Notes: generated by a model not told the origin, from the sequence alone. 64,000 nt of DNA from Wolfiporia cocos (GCA_029448655.1 JACCLO010000008.1:1860001-1924000); one strand, 5' to 3'. Counted from the stretch's first letter, positions 30,926-44,788 are shown. A program made the numbers and translations.

Positions 30926-33900
30926 CTATGATCGAGGGGCAGGAAGACCAGATGATGCCGCACCAATCTCTGTAAGCTCCGTGAGCGGATCCAATTTACC
31001 GCTGAACTCTGGCAGGAAGGCAGCATTGGTATACGGGCAGCGAACCGATGGTGAACCTTTGTAGATCGGTGTGAAGCTGGCCGCACAGATCTCAAACTCC
31101 GTAAAATCGTCATATGAGATCTCAACCGCATTTCGAGGGTTACGGTCCCCAGCAGCAATACGTTGCCTCGCCTGCGAATTATGGGGAGTTCATGAGATGT
31201 TCCTAGAAATGTTCCTGAAAATGCCTATCGAAACCCACCTGTGCAACGATCTTCGGATCAGGATTGAGCTCGAGCAATCGTCTCGCAAACTTTGCTGCCG
31301 TGACGTGGTTATTCGCCTTCGCGAACAAACCGATAGCACTGCGTAGAGCGAGCTGCAGATGAGCAGGCTGCAATTGACAGTGAGCAAAGTATGCAGCAAG
31401 TTCCAAGCTACGTCGGATATTGTCAGGCTCATCACGAGTGACACGTCTACGCTCGATCTCGAGAGTGACGCCCAGGAGATATTCTCGTGCAAGGGTTACA
31501 ACTTCACGCCACTGTTCAAATTTTAGTCATGCCTTTGTAATCATCGAGAAGACTACGCGTTACCTGCTTGGCTTCTTCGTCGGACGACACGACCACTAAC
31601 AATAGCTCCTGCAAAATCGAGCGGAAGGTAGATTGTGCTTCTGGCAATTTGGCACCCGAGAGGAAACGGAAGCCCTCAGTAAGCTCCTGACGAACTGTCT
31701 GCAATGTTCGCACTGCAATTGGGAGAACACGGCTCGAAGACGACTCGTCAGGATTGCGTCTTAGGTGCAGCTGAAGGGGAGGTAACGATGCGAGAGGCGA
31801 GAGATACGCATGTGCTGAGCGGTACTGAGAGAGGAAGAGAGGCTTGAGTGGGGCAAAGTTGACCACACCAAACTGGCGATTCAGAAGCTGGGAAAGGCGT
31901 TAGCTTAGGCAATTCGAATGTCAGAAAGAGTCGATCGTACCTGTATCGCTGTATCGAATGAGCCACCAGCGACATGATCGCCGGCAAAGGGCGAGTTGCG
32001 CGTCCAGAGTTCTGATTCGCTAATGCCGGGCGCAGCGCCTGCTCCAAGTTCTTCCTCTTCTTCAGGTGCCTCCTCGTCGTGAGCGGCATCGGCCTGAGGC
32101 TCGTCGGCATCGGCATCGAGGTCCCAAGCACCTTCTTCCACCTCTAGATCTTCCTGTGTCTCTTCCTCCCTCGCCCACTCGTCCAAGGCGGACGATGCAG
32201 CAGCGTTAGCGTTGTCATAGCCATTGACGTACGGGACGTCCGAGCCGCCCTCGAGGTGTCCATTAGCAAGGGCACGGTCAAAGAAGCTTTCGCCAGTTGA
32301 GAGTGCGGGCCACGTCAGACTATCAAGTGGTGTCACAACAGGCGGCGGATTTAGCGTAGAGGGGCCGTAGGAAGGCACGTCATCGACGTCGGCTTCGGTC
32401 AGGCCAGCTGCTTCAAGAATCTCCAGTGCCACATCGTCCAGCCCGTTAGTCTTTGCCGTCAAGTATGCAAGAGGATCTGAGAAGAATTCAATGAACGTGA
32501 GTCTCCAACGCATATAGCGAAAAAAAACGCCTACGGAGTCCAACATCTCTCAATACAGCGATACGGCCCATGACGTCACCTGCATATAGCGCGTTGTGGA
32601 AGCGAGACATTGGGTCTCCCCTGGCATCGGCGATCTTCTGCATTTTCGAAAGCTTGTCCTTGCTTCCAGTTGCCAAGTAAAGGAAGGATAAACGATCAAA
32701 ATTCTTCGTCTGCTGATAGGCCTTCTCCACAATCTGCATAGTACGTTAGAAACATTATCACGATTATGTGTTAGGATCTTGCCTTGTGATTGCCTTGCTT
32801 CAAGGCCTGTTGAGCCAAGCGCTCCCAGCAGTCAGGTCGGTCAATACTACGCGCCATCTCGAATGCGACATCCAGGTTTCCGCATTCAATCGCAAGATCG
32901 AAGCGTGTACTTTTGTCTTGGACGAAGTGAAGCGCGATCTACGCAAAAGGTCAGAATCGATCCTTGGTTCAAGACGCTTCATTGCACCGTACCTCCGGGA
33001 ACCCCTTCTGTTGCAGATACGCAATGATACTCTGACCCAGCAGATTAGATGTGCGTATGATGTACAGCATCTCCTCGTGGTTATTGCGCAGCAAAGCCAG
33101 CTTGAAGCGGTATTCGGTCGGATCGATCGTGATCGTACGAGGGCGCGCCGAGCGGTCGAGACAGTGCACCGTCTTACCCTTGACACGCGTCAGATATACT
33201 GGGTTGTCCAACGTGCAAATGACGCCGTGGTCACTATATGGCATAGTTCAAGCAACTTGACAAGAATACGAGCGAATTTACTAGCTTACCCCTGCGCCAA
33301 GCAGTACTTGATATGGTTCAATGTCGAGTATATGAAGACGCCGGAGTCATCCCATGCTCCAGACTTGATGCGAATCGTCTCATGGATGAGTGTATGCTGC
33401 GAGAAGTTCTTGTTTGCGATTGTAATTGCTGACAATGGACTCGTCAACACAAACTGCATCAGTATATATTGAGGTTTGTAACGCACTGTGCTTGCTCAAG
33501 AGAGCCACCAACGAGCCATCTGTGCTCCACACAATGTACTTCACCGGAGGAGTCGTGATCTCCGCGATAGTCTTCTGCTGCTGGATATCGTACAATACGA
33601 CCGAGGTGGCAGAGCTCAAGATCAGACTAGCGGTCCCTCCATAGAAGATCTCGTTTGTTTGGACAGGCGGCTTGATGGTCTTGACGACGGAGTTTGAAAG
33701 GTCGCGTACTTCAATAAGCTACACGGTGTAGTATGTGAGTATTTATACCTCCTTATCTGTATGGGACAAACCTGAGTCGTCTTGTTTAGAACTGCAAACC
33801 TGTTTCGCGCAACGAAGATAGCGGCGTGTCCGCTACCCCGCTTGCCGTCAGTGGCCGAATCCTTCACTTCGCCTACGGCATCCTTCGGTAGCGCGGTCAA

Positions 33901-35311
33901 CTCGAACAACCCGTTGTCAGATGAGATTGTCAGGACGACAGCGCGCTCAGCAGGATTGTAACTCAACGTCCGCGGCGGGACATAGGGGCTACCAAACTTG
34001 CGTACGCTTAAGAGACCAATATCGGAACCGGTGTTGATGTCGTATGCACGGACATATTTGTCCCGTACGTAGTAGACGGTATCACCGTGCATGGCGAACG
34101 CAGGTCGTTCGCGCTCAAGCTTGAACACGATCAGTCCGTTATCATGGCCTTCGCAAAGGATCAGTCGGGGCGCAGAAATTAGCTAAGAGAAAACACACCA
34201 GCTGCAAACAGGTTCAACTCCGGATGCGCCGCAAGTGTCCAGAACCGGTCGTTCTCCCTCCGGAACGTCTGCACAGCGGAGCGTTTAGTTAGATCCCAAA
34301 CGCGCACCGTTTTATCCTCTCCGCAAGAGACGATTAACTCGTGCTTTGGGTGAAACAGCGCAACGGACACATTGTTGAAGTGTCCCCGGCACGCGTCGAC
34401 CTCCCATGCCTTCGTGTCGCTCATGCGCCAGATCTTGATCTGCCTGTCGTCCGCCGCAGAGACGATGAGCGGAAGCGTCGGGTGGAATGTCGCAAAGTTG
34501 ACCCCTCGGTCATGGCCTTCAAGTACATACTTCACGGTCGAGAACGTGTCGAACGTGTCGAACGTGCCGGGCGCGGTGTTGGGCGTGTTCTTGCGCAGGC
34601 TAGAGATATCCCAGACGCGCACGGTCTGGTCCTGCGACGCTGATACAACAAGATCTTCCTTCGGATGGAACTGCGCGGACATGACGTAGTGCGAGTGACC
34701 GGTGAGGATCGCGATGCAATTGCGCGACGTGCTGTTCCATATGCGGATCGTTTGGTCGTCCGAGGCAGAGATCTGTTCGTCGTGTCAGACGCGGCATAAG
34801 ACCTGAAGTAGAGCGACTTGCAATCCATGGCATCTCATGATGAAATTGGACTGTGCGGACATAGTCTAGATGTCCGTGCAGAGTAAACAGACATCGGCGA
34901 TTCTGGGGCCGGATGTCTGCGGTAGTTGAGAGCTTGTCGCATTTTTAACAAACAGCACAACTCACCCCAGACTTTAATCTTATAGTCATCGCCACCTGTA
35001 ACGAGTAGAGCCCGGCTAGGATGAATGGCGACACCGCGAACGGGACCTTCAAAGACCGTCGATATAGAGCGCGTCAGTTGAGTCCTGTTCACGCACCTTC
35101 GTGTTCTTCAAATCTATCAACCAGCACGCCCATGCGGTAGTTCCATAGTTGAACGCTGCCATTGTGCAGGGACGCAGCAAGTAGCGGTTGCGTTGGGTGA
35201 AACGCGAGTCCTTGGACAAGATGAGATCGTCCGGATTGTGCACGCGTCGGCATTGCACATACCTTTGACACGGTTGCTTTTGGACTCGAATTTCGTTAGC
35301 ATCACCGACAT
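30926..35311 (-). CDS. COP1: Coatomer alpha subunit
   Basis: Alpha-COP of the COPI coat, which recycles proteins from Golgi to ER. The start [17 protein letters not shown] matches the conserved alpha-COP N-terminus (MLTKFESKS). Six or more WD40 repeats follow ([70 protein letters not shown]). Then come a second propeller/linker, the alpha-solenoid (about 33300-32300), an acidic linker near 32100, and the C-terminal epsilon-COP-binding domain ([14 protein letters not shown] through [16 protein letters not shown]). Stop at 30926-30928. A dozen or so introns of 50-60 bases, plus one of about 90 near 34890-34975. Single-copy housekeeping gene, divergent from the nuclease gene. Confidence 0.95.
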
Positions 35312-35610
35312 TTTGTGCGCCCCGAGGATGGAAATGTATTGGGACGTAAGCCAGTGTAGCCGGCGCGACGACGTGGAAAGATGACCTGCTGTGCCACCAA
35401 GTCCAGTAGCACAACACGTGGCACCTGCTAAATTAGGCTGCACTGTCGGTGTCCTTTAAATTTGCTGAGTCAGCGTGTCCCTTCTGCAGCTTGTGTTCAA
35501 CTTCCAATTTGCTATCTCGCTGTGCTTTCATGCTGACCGGACTCGCTTGCATGGACTCGAAGACACTGTATCACTAATATCTACTCCGACATTGCAATCT
35601 CTTGAAAAAC
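35312..35610. promoter_or_regulatory. Shared promoter, coatomer alpha / XPG-type nuclease
   Basis: 299 bases separate the two divergent start codons, so both promoters must lie here. No clear TATA box was picked out for either gene. Confidence 0.5.
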
Positions 35611-37989
35611 ATGGGCGTCAGGAATTTCACGGACTGTATACGAAAAGTATGGTGAGTATGGCTCAGCCATGCCACCGATAGCGCACTGATTCTCTGCAGC
35701 CCGCACGCGATCAAAGTGCTCCCTGATAGATTTAAGGCACTGAGTGGAAAGACAGTTGTTATGTGAGTAACCTGCCCGCCGCGTGGTGTTTATACTCATT
35801 GCAATCTCGCAGTGATGGAACGCTCGTTACTCAGCGTTTTCATTTTGCACCGGTGCAGTCCGATTACCGGCATATCTTAGGCTGGTACCGCATGGTGACT
35901 GCCCTTCGGGATTGTGGAGTGCGCACCATATGTGTATTTGACGGGAAGCAGCGTAGCATCGCCAAGGAACTAGAGGTAAGCGGGCGTTCTCATTCCAGCG
36001 GATCGCCCTCACGGTTCACGTAGCTTGATAGAAGACGGCAAGTACGACAAGTATCATGTGCACGCGGGGCCATTGAAAACAAACGGTTTGATCGGCTTCG
36101 CGAGCTCTCAACACTCTTCGCCGCGATGGACCAGCTTGCCAAAGCAGACAAGCAAAAGGTAGTGGAGGCCGCACGGGCCGTGATGAGCGGTAGCTCTCCC
36201 GGGGATAAGGCTAGTCACTCCAATGAACTCGTCAGTAACGCACTTGATGAAGACATTGTACCGCTGCGGAATCCTGACATCGAGGTTGCGCGGGAGCCGA
36301 CTTTGCCTGCCGTCGATACGGGGCATGCGGAGGATATACCGGCGAGTTTACCGGAAAGCGATGTCCAACAGGTAGCGTCGCCTCATACTTCTCTTGATGA
36401 GCTGCCTTCCATAGAAGGACAAGTCAGCACCGCACAAGATGCCAAGCCATCGGTAACCGCAGAGGTGATTGCACCCACGTCTGAGGTCGCTCCAACCGAC
36501 GACTCGGAGACGCTCGGACCTCTGGATTCGATGAAGCAAAATATATTCGTTAACGAAACAGTCCTATCATTGGAAACGGAAGCTCCCGACGGTGAAATGA
36601 ACAATGAATTGCAACTTGGCCCTACGCAAGGGGACAAGCATCTGACCGTGAACGACCCGGTTGCTTCTGTGCTTGAGGCAGCCACCAACACTCGTAGGGA
36701 ACTGGATTCGACGACGGTTGATAGACCTCTCGAGGAGCCCGTTCCATTGTCAGCCGTTGAAGAACTTTCCCAAGGTTTGCTTTCGACGCACCCTTCTTCG
36801 GCGCACCCTTCTTCGGCGCACCCTTCTTCGGCGCACCTACAGTCGCTTCCTGGCGAGTCTCACACATCAAGCCTGCATCTCAGCTTGGAGCGCTCGCTGC
36901 CAGAGTCATTGGCTTCGCTGTATTGCCAATATAACCAAAGTATGCAAAATTTACAGACACTTTCTGTGGCAGCATCCACAGATGTATCGAGGACATTACT
37001 AAAACCAGAGATCGTCAACTCCGAATTGCCAGGACCTAAGCTCCAAGAAGCTGCTATTGTCACCACCAGACCTGATCTATCGCAAGGTCAAGTGGTACCT
37101 CTTGAAATTGGACAGGGGGCAGACGTTGTAATGTCGAAGACACAGTACCAACTCGCTCTTGACGAGGGCGAGTTCTGGGAATTGCTTTCGGACGCAAACT
37201 CGAACGAGTTTGACGAGGAAGTGGTTGCGCGAATTGATACGATGGTCGAGAAGAGTAGCTCAATGGCCGAATCTTACAATCGGCGTAACGATTTGCCTAC
37301 AACTGAGACATACGCTCAAAGTAAAGAATTTCTACGGGCGATGGGCATTCCAGTCATTGAAGTTCAAGGGCCATACGAAGCGGAAGCGCTCGCTTCCTCG
37401 TTGGTACTCAACGGTTATGCTGATTACGTAGCAAGCGAGGACACGGTAAACAGATCATTATTCAAAAATGTTACTATCTCATTACGTACCCTAGGATGTT
37501 CTCGTATACGAAGCACCACTCATTCGGAACATAACAGCTCGTGAGCCATTACTCATGATTTCTGGCACCGATGTACGTGCCGGACTCCAGCTTGATCGTG
37601 CAAGTTTCGTCGACTTCGCGCTACTCCTTGGTACGGACTTTTCGCAGCGAATAAAACGAATTGGCCCGAGGCGTGCGCTCGACTTTATGCGCACATATGG
37701 CTCCATTGAGCGCATACTTGAATGCGAGACGCGCTACCCTCCGCCGGATCCGCCACACTCGTACCTTGCGCAAATCAACCTTGCGAGGGAGGTATTTTCA
37801 ACGTTACCACCAGTTCCCAAGGTAGAGCAGCTCCAAACGAAGGAATACGATGAAGAATCAGTCTCTGCGCTGCTGACGCAATATGGGCTGCAGAATCTGC
37901 TCACGGGCGAGTGGGATAGTACTGCTGCCCTTGCTGGGAACTATTTCGACGATGATCCTACTGCTTTCCAACCTACTAGTGCTGCGTAA
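35611..37989 (+). CDS. Rad2/XPG/FEN1-family structure-specific nuclease
   Basis: Exons 35611-35651, 35700-35762, 35813-35975, 36024-37445 and 37495-37989 give 727 residues. The XPG N-region holds VVIDGTL (about residue 35) and ICVFDGK (about 81). The I-region holds GPYEAEAL (about 538) and SEDTDVLVY. The helix-hairpin region holds LLGTDFSQRIKRIGPRRA (about 610). The acidic residues that bind the two metal ions in FEN1 all have counterparts, so it should be active. Unlike FEN1, about 400 low-complexity residues separate the N and I regions, as in XPG, and include HPSSA repeats. No PCNA motif was noticed. It is closer to the fungal FEN1-like group than to XPG or EXO1; its substrate is unknown. 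Confidence 0.86.
36787..36835 (+). repeat. 15-base tandem repeat in the nuclease insert
   Basis: About three copies of GCGCACCCTTCTTCG encode HPSSA units. The unit is a multiple of three, so copy changes keep frame. Confidence 0.85.
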
Positions 37990-38555
37990 TCTACCGTATA
38001 CGCACCACCTTTCAATTTATAGAAGGTATTGGTCTCCACATCCTTGTATCATTATACCACAATGCTGCACCATCTTCGTCTTCTCTTGTATACCTGATCC
38101 ACGATGATCAATCGTAACATACGTTGAATGACGTGTCCCACCGACTCAATAATCGAGATTCAAGATCGAAGCTGTGATCTGCACGATCTCACACCACGTA
38201 GATTCCATCAAGGGAACCATATTCATCATCTCGACATGTTCATGTCTTACAGCGTGAGCACAACGACAGCATGCTACAATGGCGTACGTACCTAGTATTG
38301 AATGCATGGACGGTCTCTTAGGCGTCTTGAAATCATGCTCATCGAATTCTTGATCTATTAGGTCCGATCTCCCGGGTAGCGCCTCCAGTGCGTCTGTTGT
38401 CTGCCTCGTGTCATTAGCCGCGTTCCCAGTCGAACGTATGGGCTTGCTGAGGCAGTGTGGACTGCCCTCGGTTGTGTTGCATCTACACTCTGCTTGTGGT
38501 CTAAGTATCACACCTAGCAGAGGTGTCGTTCCGCGCGCCACCCTCGAGGCTCGTT
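37990..38555. other. Intergenic, no gene recognised
   Basis: Terminator side of the nuclease gene and promoter side of WW-like copy 3. A 131-codon minus-strand frame (38146-38541) shows no family resemblance. Confidence 0.45.
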
Positions 38556-41107
38556 ATGGCCTACCTCCAACCCCCTCCTGTCGACACTAGACGAAACTCG
38601 GTGGAATCTGATATCACCCTTGGGGGCAGCAGCAGTTGTACACCCTATGGAGGTCATGCATTTGGCGACAACCACAATGCTGTTCAACGTCGATCGTCCT
38701 CTTTATCCCTCAAATCGCATATCGAAATCAAGGTCGAAGTTGTCGATGATGATGAGAAGATTGGGCTCGCTGAGCCCGCATCAGACAAGACCTCTATTGC
38801 AGCACCTGACCGTCCTGTTGCTATCCCGGCTGGCGAGGATTTACGAGATGACAAGAGAACAGAGACCTCAAATCTGCAAATCGAACTGACGGACGACAAT
38901 GTAAAACCTATTGCCCCTCAAAGACTTTTGGAGCGGCGATATGACTGTAGGCCGCAACTGTATGTCTTCTAACTGTCATGCGAGATTTCATGCTCTTACC
39001 TGATTGCATCTGAACACTAGCTCTCGTCGCATTGATGACGGCTTGGTGGTGAAAGCATGGTCCACTTGCTTCCAGCAGTAAGTGGCGTCACTCCCAGTCT
39101 TTACCCGCTCATAACGTATATCAGTGATGAGAAATTACCATGCAAATGGGATGCCCTTGAGCATCCAGAGGGCCAGCGATATTTCAGAAAACAGCTATCA
39201 TCGGTATATCATCATACATATCACACAAACTCGTGATGCCAATTAATCTCAATCAGGGCGTACAACTGTTCACTGACCTATGGCTGTATGCTCCTGAGAA
39301 GGCCACCATTGTCGAAGCTGTAACCAACTACCTGTTTGTTACCTTCGATAAATTGAATTACCCAGAAGAAGAGATAGACATTGTAATAAGCATTGATGAT
39401 GATGGATATGACTACTACTGCGCCGACCACGCGTCGAAGACAGTCTTCTGGCCGGAGGATGTTTGGGCAGATACCATCTCACTGGGCGTGCGACCCGTGT
39501 CTCATCCCCGATATCTCAGTAAGTCCAGCTTACAGCCGTATGTAGACTTGATTATCTCAAGAGCCTCTCAGAGGACGCTAGCACGGCTCAATACTGGTAG
39601 GAGTCATCCCCAGCGTATGTATGAGTCTTGTTGCTGCTGAATATACGATACTGACGCGCGCCCTATCAGGGATTGAACGATCAAAAGCGCTCAAAATTCC
39701 AAACCAGGACTCACATCGAGATGTACCCAAACGACCGCTATGTGTCATCTAACCTCGTTGAAGAAGTTCGCCAACTTGTACATTTCGCAGCGTTCGGTAT
39801 GCGCCGGTATTTATGAACACGAAATCTTTACTGATTTGGATTGCGATCAGATTCACAGACCTCAAAGACATCGACTTCACCCTATGGTCCAGATGATCTA
39901 GCTATCGTGTCCAATATACTGCGTGAAATTAGAGGTACTAGTCAGTCGCATTCCTTCTATTCGTATTGACGGCTCCCCACAGTTGGTGTTGCCGATGCGT
40001 CGTCGATGTTCATCATCGGTGTGTCTTGTTAGTACTTAACAACTCGATCGCGCTGACCTCCACTGAAGCCAGGGTGTCGAACATCTTCTGTAAGCATATT
40101 GAGTATTACCACCGTCCACTATGTAGTGAATCCATTGTAGACTGGGAGCGTTTCTTGAACTTCCACGGGCAGCAAGAAGCTCGCTTAGATCGAGAGCAAG
40201 CAGTGTTCGAGGAGACAAGGCGCAAACGCTCGTACCTCATTACAGTCATTTCGCCTCTGCTCTTTTACTTGCCGGACCAGTATATTGGAGAAATTCACAA
40301 AATTTGGGTCGACCACACGATCAATCACAGGCCCTGGAGAGCATTTATTGCAGGTTTGCAGAGGGATTGGGAGAGCTCGATTCTGCCGGTATGTCAAGAT
40401 TCCATAATCAAGTGGACAGCCACTGAGGCTCCCATTCAACCAGGCAACTGTCCTTCTGTCAGCTAACGTGGGTCTGCTACAAATCGGCAGCATTGACACA
40501 GGACAGAGCGCACGGAGCGTTGCGCAAGTTGCGTGCTACATTTCGACGTTTTTCTGTCTAGGCAATATCGTGTTGTGCACGATCCTCTCTCGCTATCATC
40601 GCCCCAGGGCACAGGATACTGCAGATGAGGCGGTACGTATTACTAACAATGCTCTCACCCACGCACCAGTCACTCAGGCTGAATTACTTCACAGGCTGAA
40701 TACTTGCACCAAAGGTCCCGGATAGCAGCGGGTCTCGAACTTCTCGCGATCGCATTCAGTTTTCCCGCTGCTCTATTCTGCTGGGGGTAAGTGTCATTAT
40801 GCCGTCGTTATGCTTATCAAGCTGCTAACTGGCGCTCAGGATGTTTGCGTTCTTCGTTGCGGTGGCATGGGTCTGCATGGATGGCACCAGCGCCTTGACG
40901 CGGGTTCTGACAGCACTTTCCCTGGGCATCGTCACGATATTGACCGCTGCAGTGATATTCCTAGAACTGTGGCCGACATATACGTTTTCGCGTCCAAGCT
41001 GGCTTCCCGATGATCGTCTGCGGATCTTCTCCCCGTTGTGGTCTCACTGCTTCAGGCGCCGAAGAGATCAACAAAGTCATACTGAGTCGCAGAGCATGGG
41101 ATCCTGA
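38556..41107 (+). CDS. WW-like multi-span membrane protein, copy 3
   Basis: Starts MAYLQPPPVDTRRNSVESD, aligned with the start of copy 4. The Ser/acidic N-terminus ends at RRYDCRPQL before the first intron. WW-like halves are KWDALEHPEGQRYF and YDYYCADHASKTVFW. A conserved MYPNDR...LVHFAAF block and the ERFLNFHGQQEARLDREQ / SPLLFYLPDQYIGEI region follow. Membrane segments lie around GNIVLCTIL, AIAFSFPAALFCWG, FAFFVAVAWVCM and ALSLGIVTILTAAVIFLE. The intron from 39520 to about 39572 uses an acceptor at CCTCTCAG, keeping KDASTAQYW in frame, so this copy looks intact. Function unknown. Confidence 0.8.
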
Positions 41108-42393
41108 AGTCTTTCTTATAAGCTGGGGTTTTCGCTTTCTCCGCTTGTTGCAAGATTGTAGAATCAGGCTGTGAAACCGATTGCTCAGCCATAAGCATGC
41201 TCAGTATACCTGTGATGTCGCTAGTGCTGCTGATACTGCTGATGACTTGAACGGTCCTGTTTGTGGCAGAAATACTGTAACTCGATCGTATCATGCGGCT
41301 TCATGCCATCGTACATAGTTCAGTGGAGTTCACGTTTCACAACTCAATGACAGTGTGGTCGGCAAATGCCCCCTTGATGGTGTGCAAGCGTCCTCGAGCG
41401 GGATAGCATATGTTGGCAAGGCATCTGCTAGTTATGTCGCTCAACTTCATGGTCGAGCTGTCGAACATTAAGTTGGTCCTTCTAAACCTCGCTAAGCGCC
41501 TCGGATTTTGATAGCGAGTCGAACCAAGTCTAGTCTCGCGAACGGATCATGCACGACTGCCCCAAACTCGCTCATTGCTACAGAATCCCCGTACTCCACC
41601 GTAGAATCGTGACGCAGCAGTGCACGGACGTGGCTATGGCGCTCCCCACTGACATCTCGGAGTTTGCCGTGCGTAGTGCACACTGTCTGTCGTGTAGGCG
41701 CACAGCTGCTGTTCTTGCAATTACTATCACATTTTAGACTATCAGTCGGCGTGACGGGCTGACAGCCTTGATACTGTCATTGATCAAGTATCCTGAAGTG
41801 TTTGCAATGATGAAGCTCAGACTCTGATATATACTCCACGATCATTGGGACCACATCGAGAGTATCGGTGGCGATGTCTCTGAAACCACAACCATATCTT
41901 TGATCCTTTCACAAATTCTTGGCATTTGCTGTGAGTTTCACTGCCTTTACATATCAGTCCGATAGATTCAACTGAGGTATCCGTACAGCCAGGCCCTGTG
42001 ACTCCACTTCGTGAGCTTATGGTATTTGATGGTCAATATTTCTCGCATGTTATCATATTGAGGTAGCGCAAGAGCTCCTTCTACTTGCAAGTTGCGAGTC
42101 GCCCTCACCTGGTACATTATCAGCACTGAGAACATGTAGACGAATACCCATGAAGATGAGTAACCTAAAAATATCCGGAGTAGCTCAGTGACGAGGTGAG
42201 GCAATCACTCTTGAGTGGCTCGGCTAAGGGAAAACCCGGACGGATGTCGGCGTTACAGCAATTACTGGACCTGTGACGATAGATTTTTCCGAATATCCCA
42301 TCGTTCGCTCACGCGTTCATCGAACCAGATGATTGTAGATGCGCCGAGCTGGGTTGAATTTGCATTGCCATCGTGAGTAGATCAGGCATTCTG
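41108..42393. other. Intergenic, no firm gene
   Basis: Two minus-strand frames, 41968-42204 (a hydrophobic GYSSSWVFVYMFSVLIMYQV stretch) and 41492-41683, look protein-like. They cannot be joined into a recognised gene. Confidence 0.4.
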
Positions 42394-42394
42394 T

Positions 42395-42400
42395 TATAAG
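42395..42400 (+). promoter_or_regulatory. TATA box of carboxylesterase D1
   Basis: TATAAG lies 61 bases before the start codon. It is followed by TATTTAGGACGAGTG (from 42407), a sequence shared with the carboxylesterase at 56780-59100. Confidence 0.45.
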
Positions 42401-42455
42401 GGGACGTATTTAGGACGAGTGGAGCGAGCGAGTGAGCCAGCAGCGGGGGTTCACT

Positions 42456-44788
42456 ATGGCGTTCCTCGCATTGACGTCGATTTGGCTCTGTCTACTGCCC
42501 CTAGCGACACCACTCTCTATTCCTTCCTCCACTTCCATTGGTGGCGGTCTTACCTTACTCTACTACAATGACCTCGATGGTGAGTTCTATCCAAGAGTCT
42601 CATTGCGTACGTTGCTGACAAGGCTTGGCTTGTCGTAGTATATACTGCGTCGCAGCACAAGAGCGTACTGCTTGTATCACCCCAAACGCACAGTAATGCT
42701 GTATCAGCCTGCGAGGCACTTGGGGAAACTCTCTTGCCTGTCAACGAGACATTCCTCACTACCGAGTTGATCCCATTACTTCAGTATCAAGCATACGAAG
42801 GTGCTTACGGAGAAGGCCAACTCTATTGGGTCGCATCGGCCGGCAACACCTGCCAAGCGGTTGATGATTCTGGTGCGGTTTCGGCAGTCTCGTGCGATGG
42901 AGAGCTGCCTGTGCTGTGTAGTCAAAGTGCAGGCTACGGTGTATCCGCTGAACCTGCCACCTTGTTGACGGTTAGCGCGAACGACCTGGAGATTACTGGG
43001 TACGTCAGACGTCTGGCAACAACGCATGAGAATCACACAGAACTCTAAGCTTGATTCATAGGTATCGAGACCAGCGATCGTTCCGATTTGAGGGCATTCC
43101 TTATGTAGACCAGCCAGAACGGTTCACATATCCAACGACATACACAGGTTCCAGGACACTAAACGCAACTGAATATGGCTCTGAGTGCGTGCAAGCCAAC
43201 TCCGGCAGCGAGGACTGTCTCTTTCTCAACATCTACACGCCTTACATACCCCAAGATGCAACGTCTACGTCCTCCTCCCAGCTGAAGCCCGTGTTCTTCT
43301 GGATACACGGTGGCGCCTTCATCGGCGGCACTGGCGCAGATCCCACCTTCGACGGTGGGAACATGGCGTCGCGTGGTGACGTCGTCGTCGTCACGATCAA
43401 TTACCGTCTCTCTACGCTCGGGTTCCTCGCGCTTGAGGATGGAGTCACCAACGGGAACTTCGGCCTTGCGGACCAGATAGCGGCGCTGGACTGGGTCAGG
43501 GAGTACATTGCTGCATTCGGCGGCGACGTGAACCGTATTACCATCTCTGGCCAATCGGCGGGTGCGGGATCGGTGCGCGCGCTGCTCGGCGCGCCCCCGG
43601 CGATAGGGAAATATGCCGCTGCCATACCGATGAGTAATCTCGCCGGGTCAGACTATGCCACGACGTATTCGCTGTACTATACAATCCCAGAGGAGGTCTC
43701 TACTGTCGTAGAACCCATTCTAAAGGAGACCGGCTGCAACACGACCGACGCACTGGAGTGCCTCAGGGCATATGATGCGTACGGACTTGTCAATCTTGCC
43801 ACGGTAGCCAGGTAAGCAACAACTGGAGCAGTAATCCAGCATGTCTGATCATTCGTCAGATTTGTAGTTGTGGATGGTACGATAGTCACGCATACCGAGC
43901 TGGTTCTGAACGGAACGGCACCTGTCGCTAACGTGCACATAATGATGGGTTATATGCGCGATGACGGCGCCGCCTTCATTGGCTATCCGGTACGATACCT
44001 ATATTCGCTTTCAGGCGTAGTACTTACTATATCTTATTTCTGTAACAGACCAGCGCCAACTTGACCCAAGGACTAATCGAACAGGACCTGCCCACCAGCG
44101 TAGTTGGCAACCCGCTATTCACCCCACCCACAGGACCCAATGCCACACTCGACGTATTCAATGTGACTGCTCGTGTGGCCACGGACATGGAGTTCCGCTG
44201 CTTGGATCAGGCGACCGCATACTCTGCAATCGAGCACGACCTATTCAAGAGCGTGTGGTTCTACCAATTCAATCGCACTTATCAGCCCACCGGATACAGC
44301 CCGAACTACCCTGTTTGCAATGCGCCGATCGATGCGACGCACCCCTACGGAGATCCATCGCAGGAATACTTCAAGTGAGTTCCTTTCGCTCTACATATTA
44401 ATTTGTTCGGTGGTCTCCCAATGATGAAACTCATGCTGAACCCGCCGCTAGATGCCACTCTGGGGAGCTGTACTACGTGTTTGCCACGCTCCCGACAACA
44501 CAACCGTATCGCGATGACGAAGATCTTCCATTCATGCAGTTCATGCTCGATGCCTGGACCTCCTTCGCGCGAACCTACAACCCAAACCCTGACCCAGCAT
44601 ACTTAGCTGCGCGCTGGTACAACGGTACTCTCGCACATCTCGCCCAACAGAGCCCGTGGCTTCCTGTCACGTCGGAGACACTGGCGACGACGCCGCTTAG
44701 GACGTTGCAGTACCAGAGCTTCATGACAGCGTTCGCGGAGCAGGAGCAGTGCGATTATGTGGAATATCCGCTGAACTACTTCGGATGA
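42456..44788 (+). CDS. Secreted type-B carboxylesterase with lectin-like N-domain (D1)
   Basis: A signal peptide (MAFLALTSIWLCLLPLATPL) starts the first exon (42456-42579). An N-terminal domain of about 130 residues follows, with Cys/Trp pattern CEALGETLLP, QLYWVA, CQAV, SC and ELPVLCSQSA, which resembles a C-type-lectin fold. Then comes an alpha/beta hydrolase of the carboxylesterase/lipase family. It has FRFEGIPYVDQPERF, SEDCLFLNIYTPY, oxyanion WIHGGAF, nucleophile GQSAGAG, acidic MMGYMRDDG and histidine CHSGELYYVFAT. Short introns interrupt it. Several NxT/S sites suggest glycosylation. Likely hydrolyses esters or lipids outside the cell; the substrate is unknown. Closest paralogue is D3. 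Confidence 0.87.

Noticed and set aside
38146..38541. 131-codon minus-strand frame upstream of WW-like copy 3
   Set aside because: No recognisable motif, and it overlaps the presumed promoter and start of the plus-strand gene.
41492..42204. Possible small minus-strand membrane-protein gene
   Set aside because: Two protein-like frames exist, but I could not join them with convincing splice sites or name a family.
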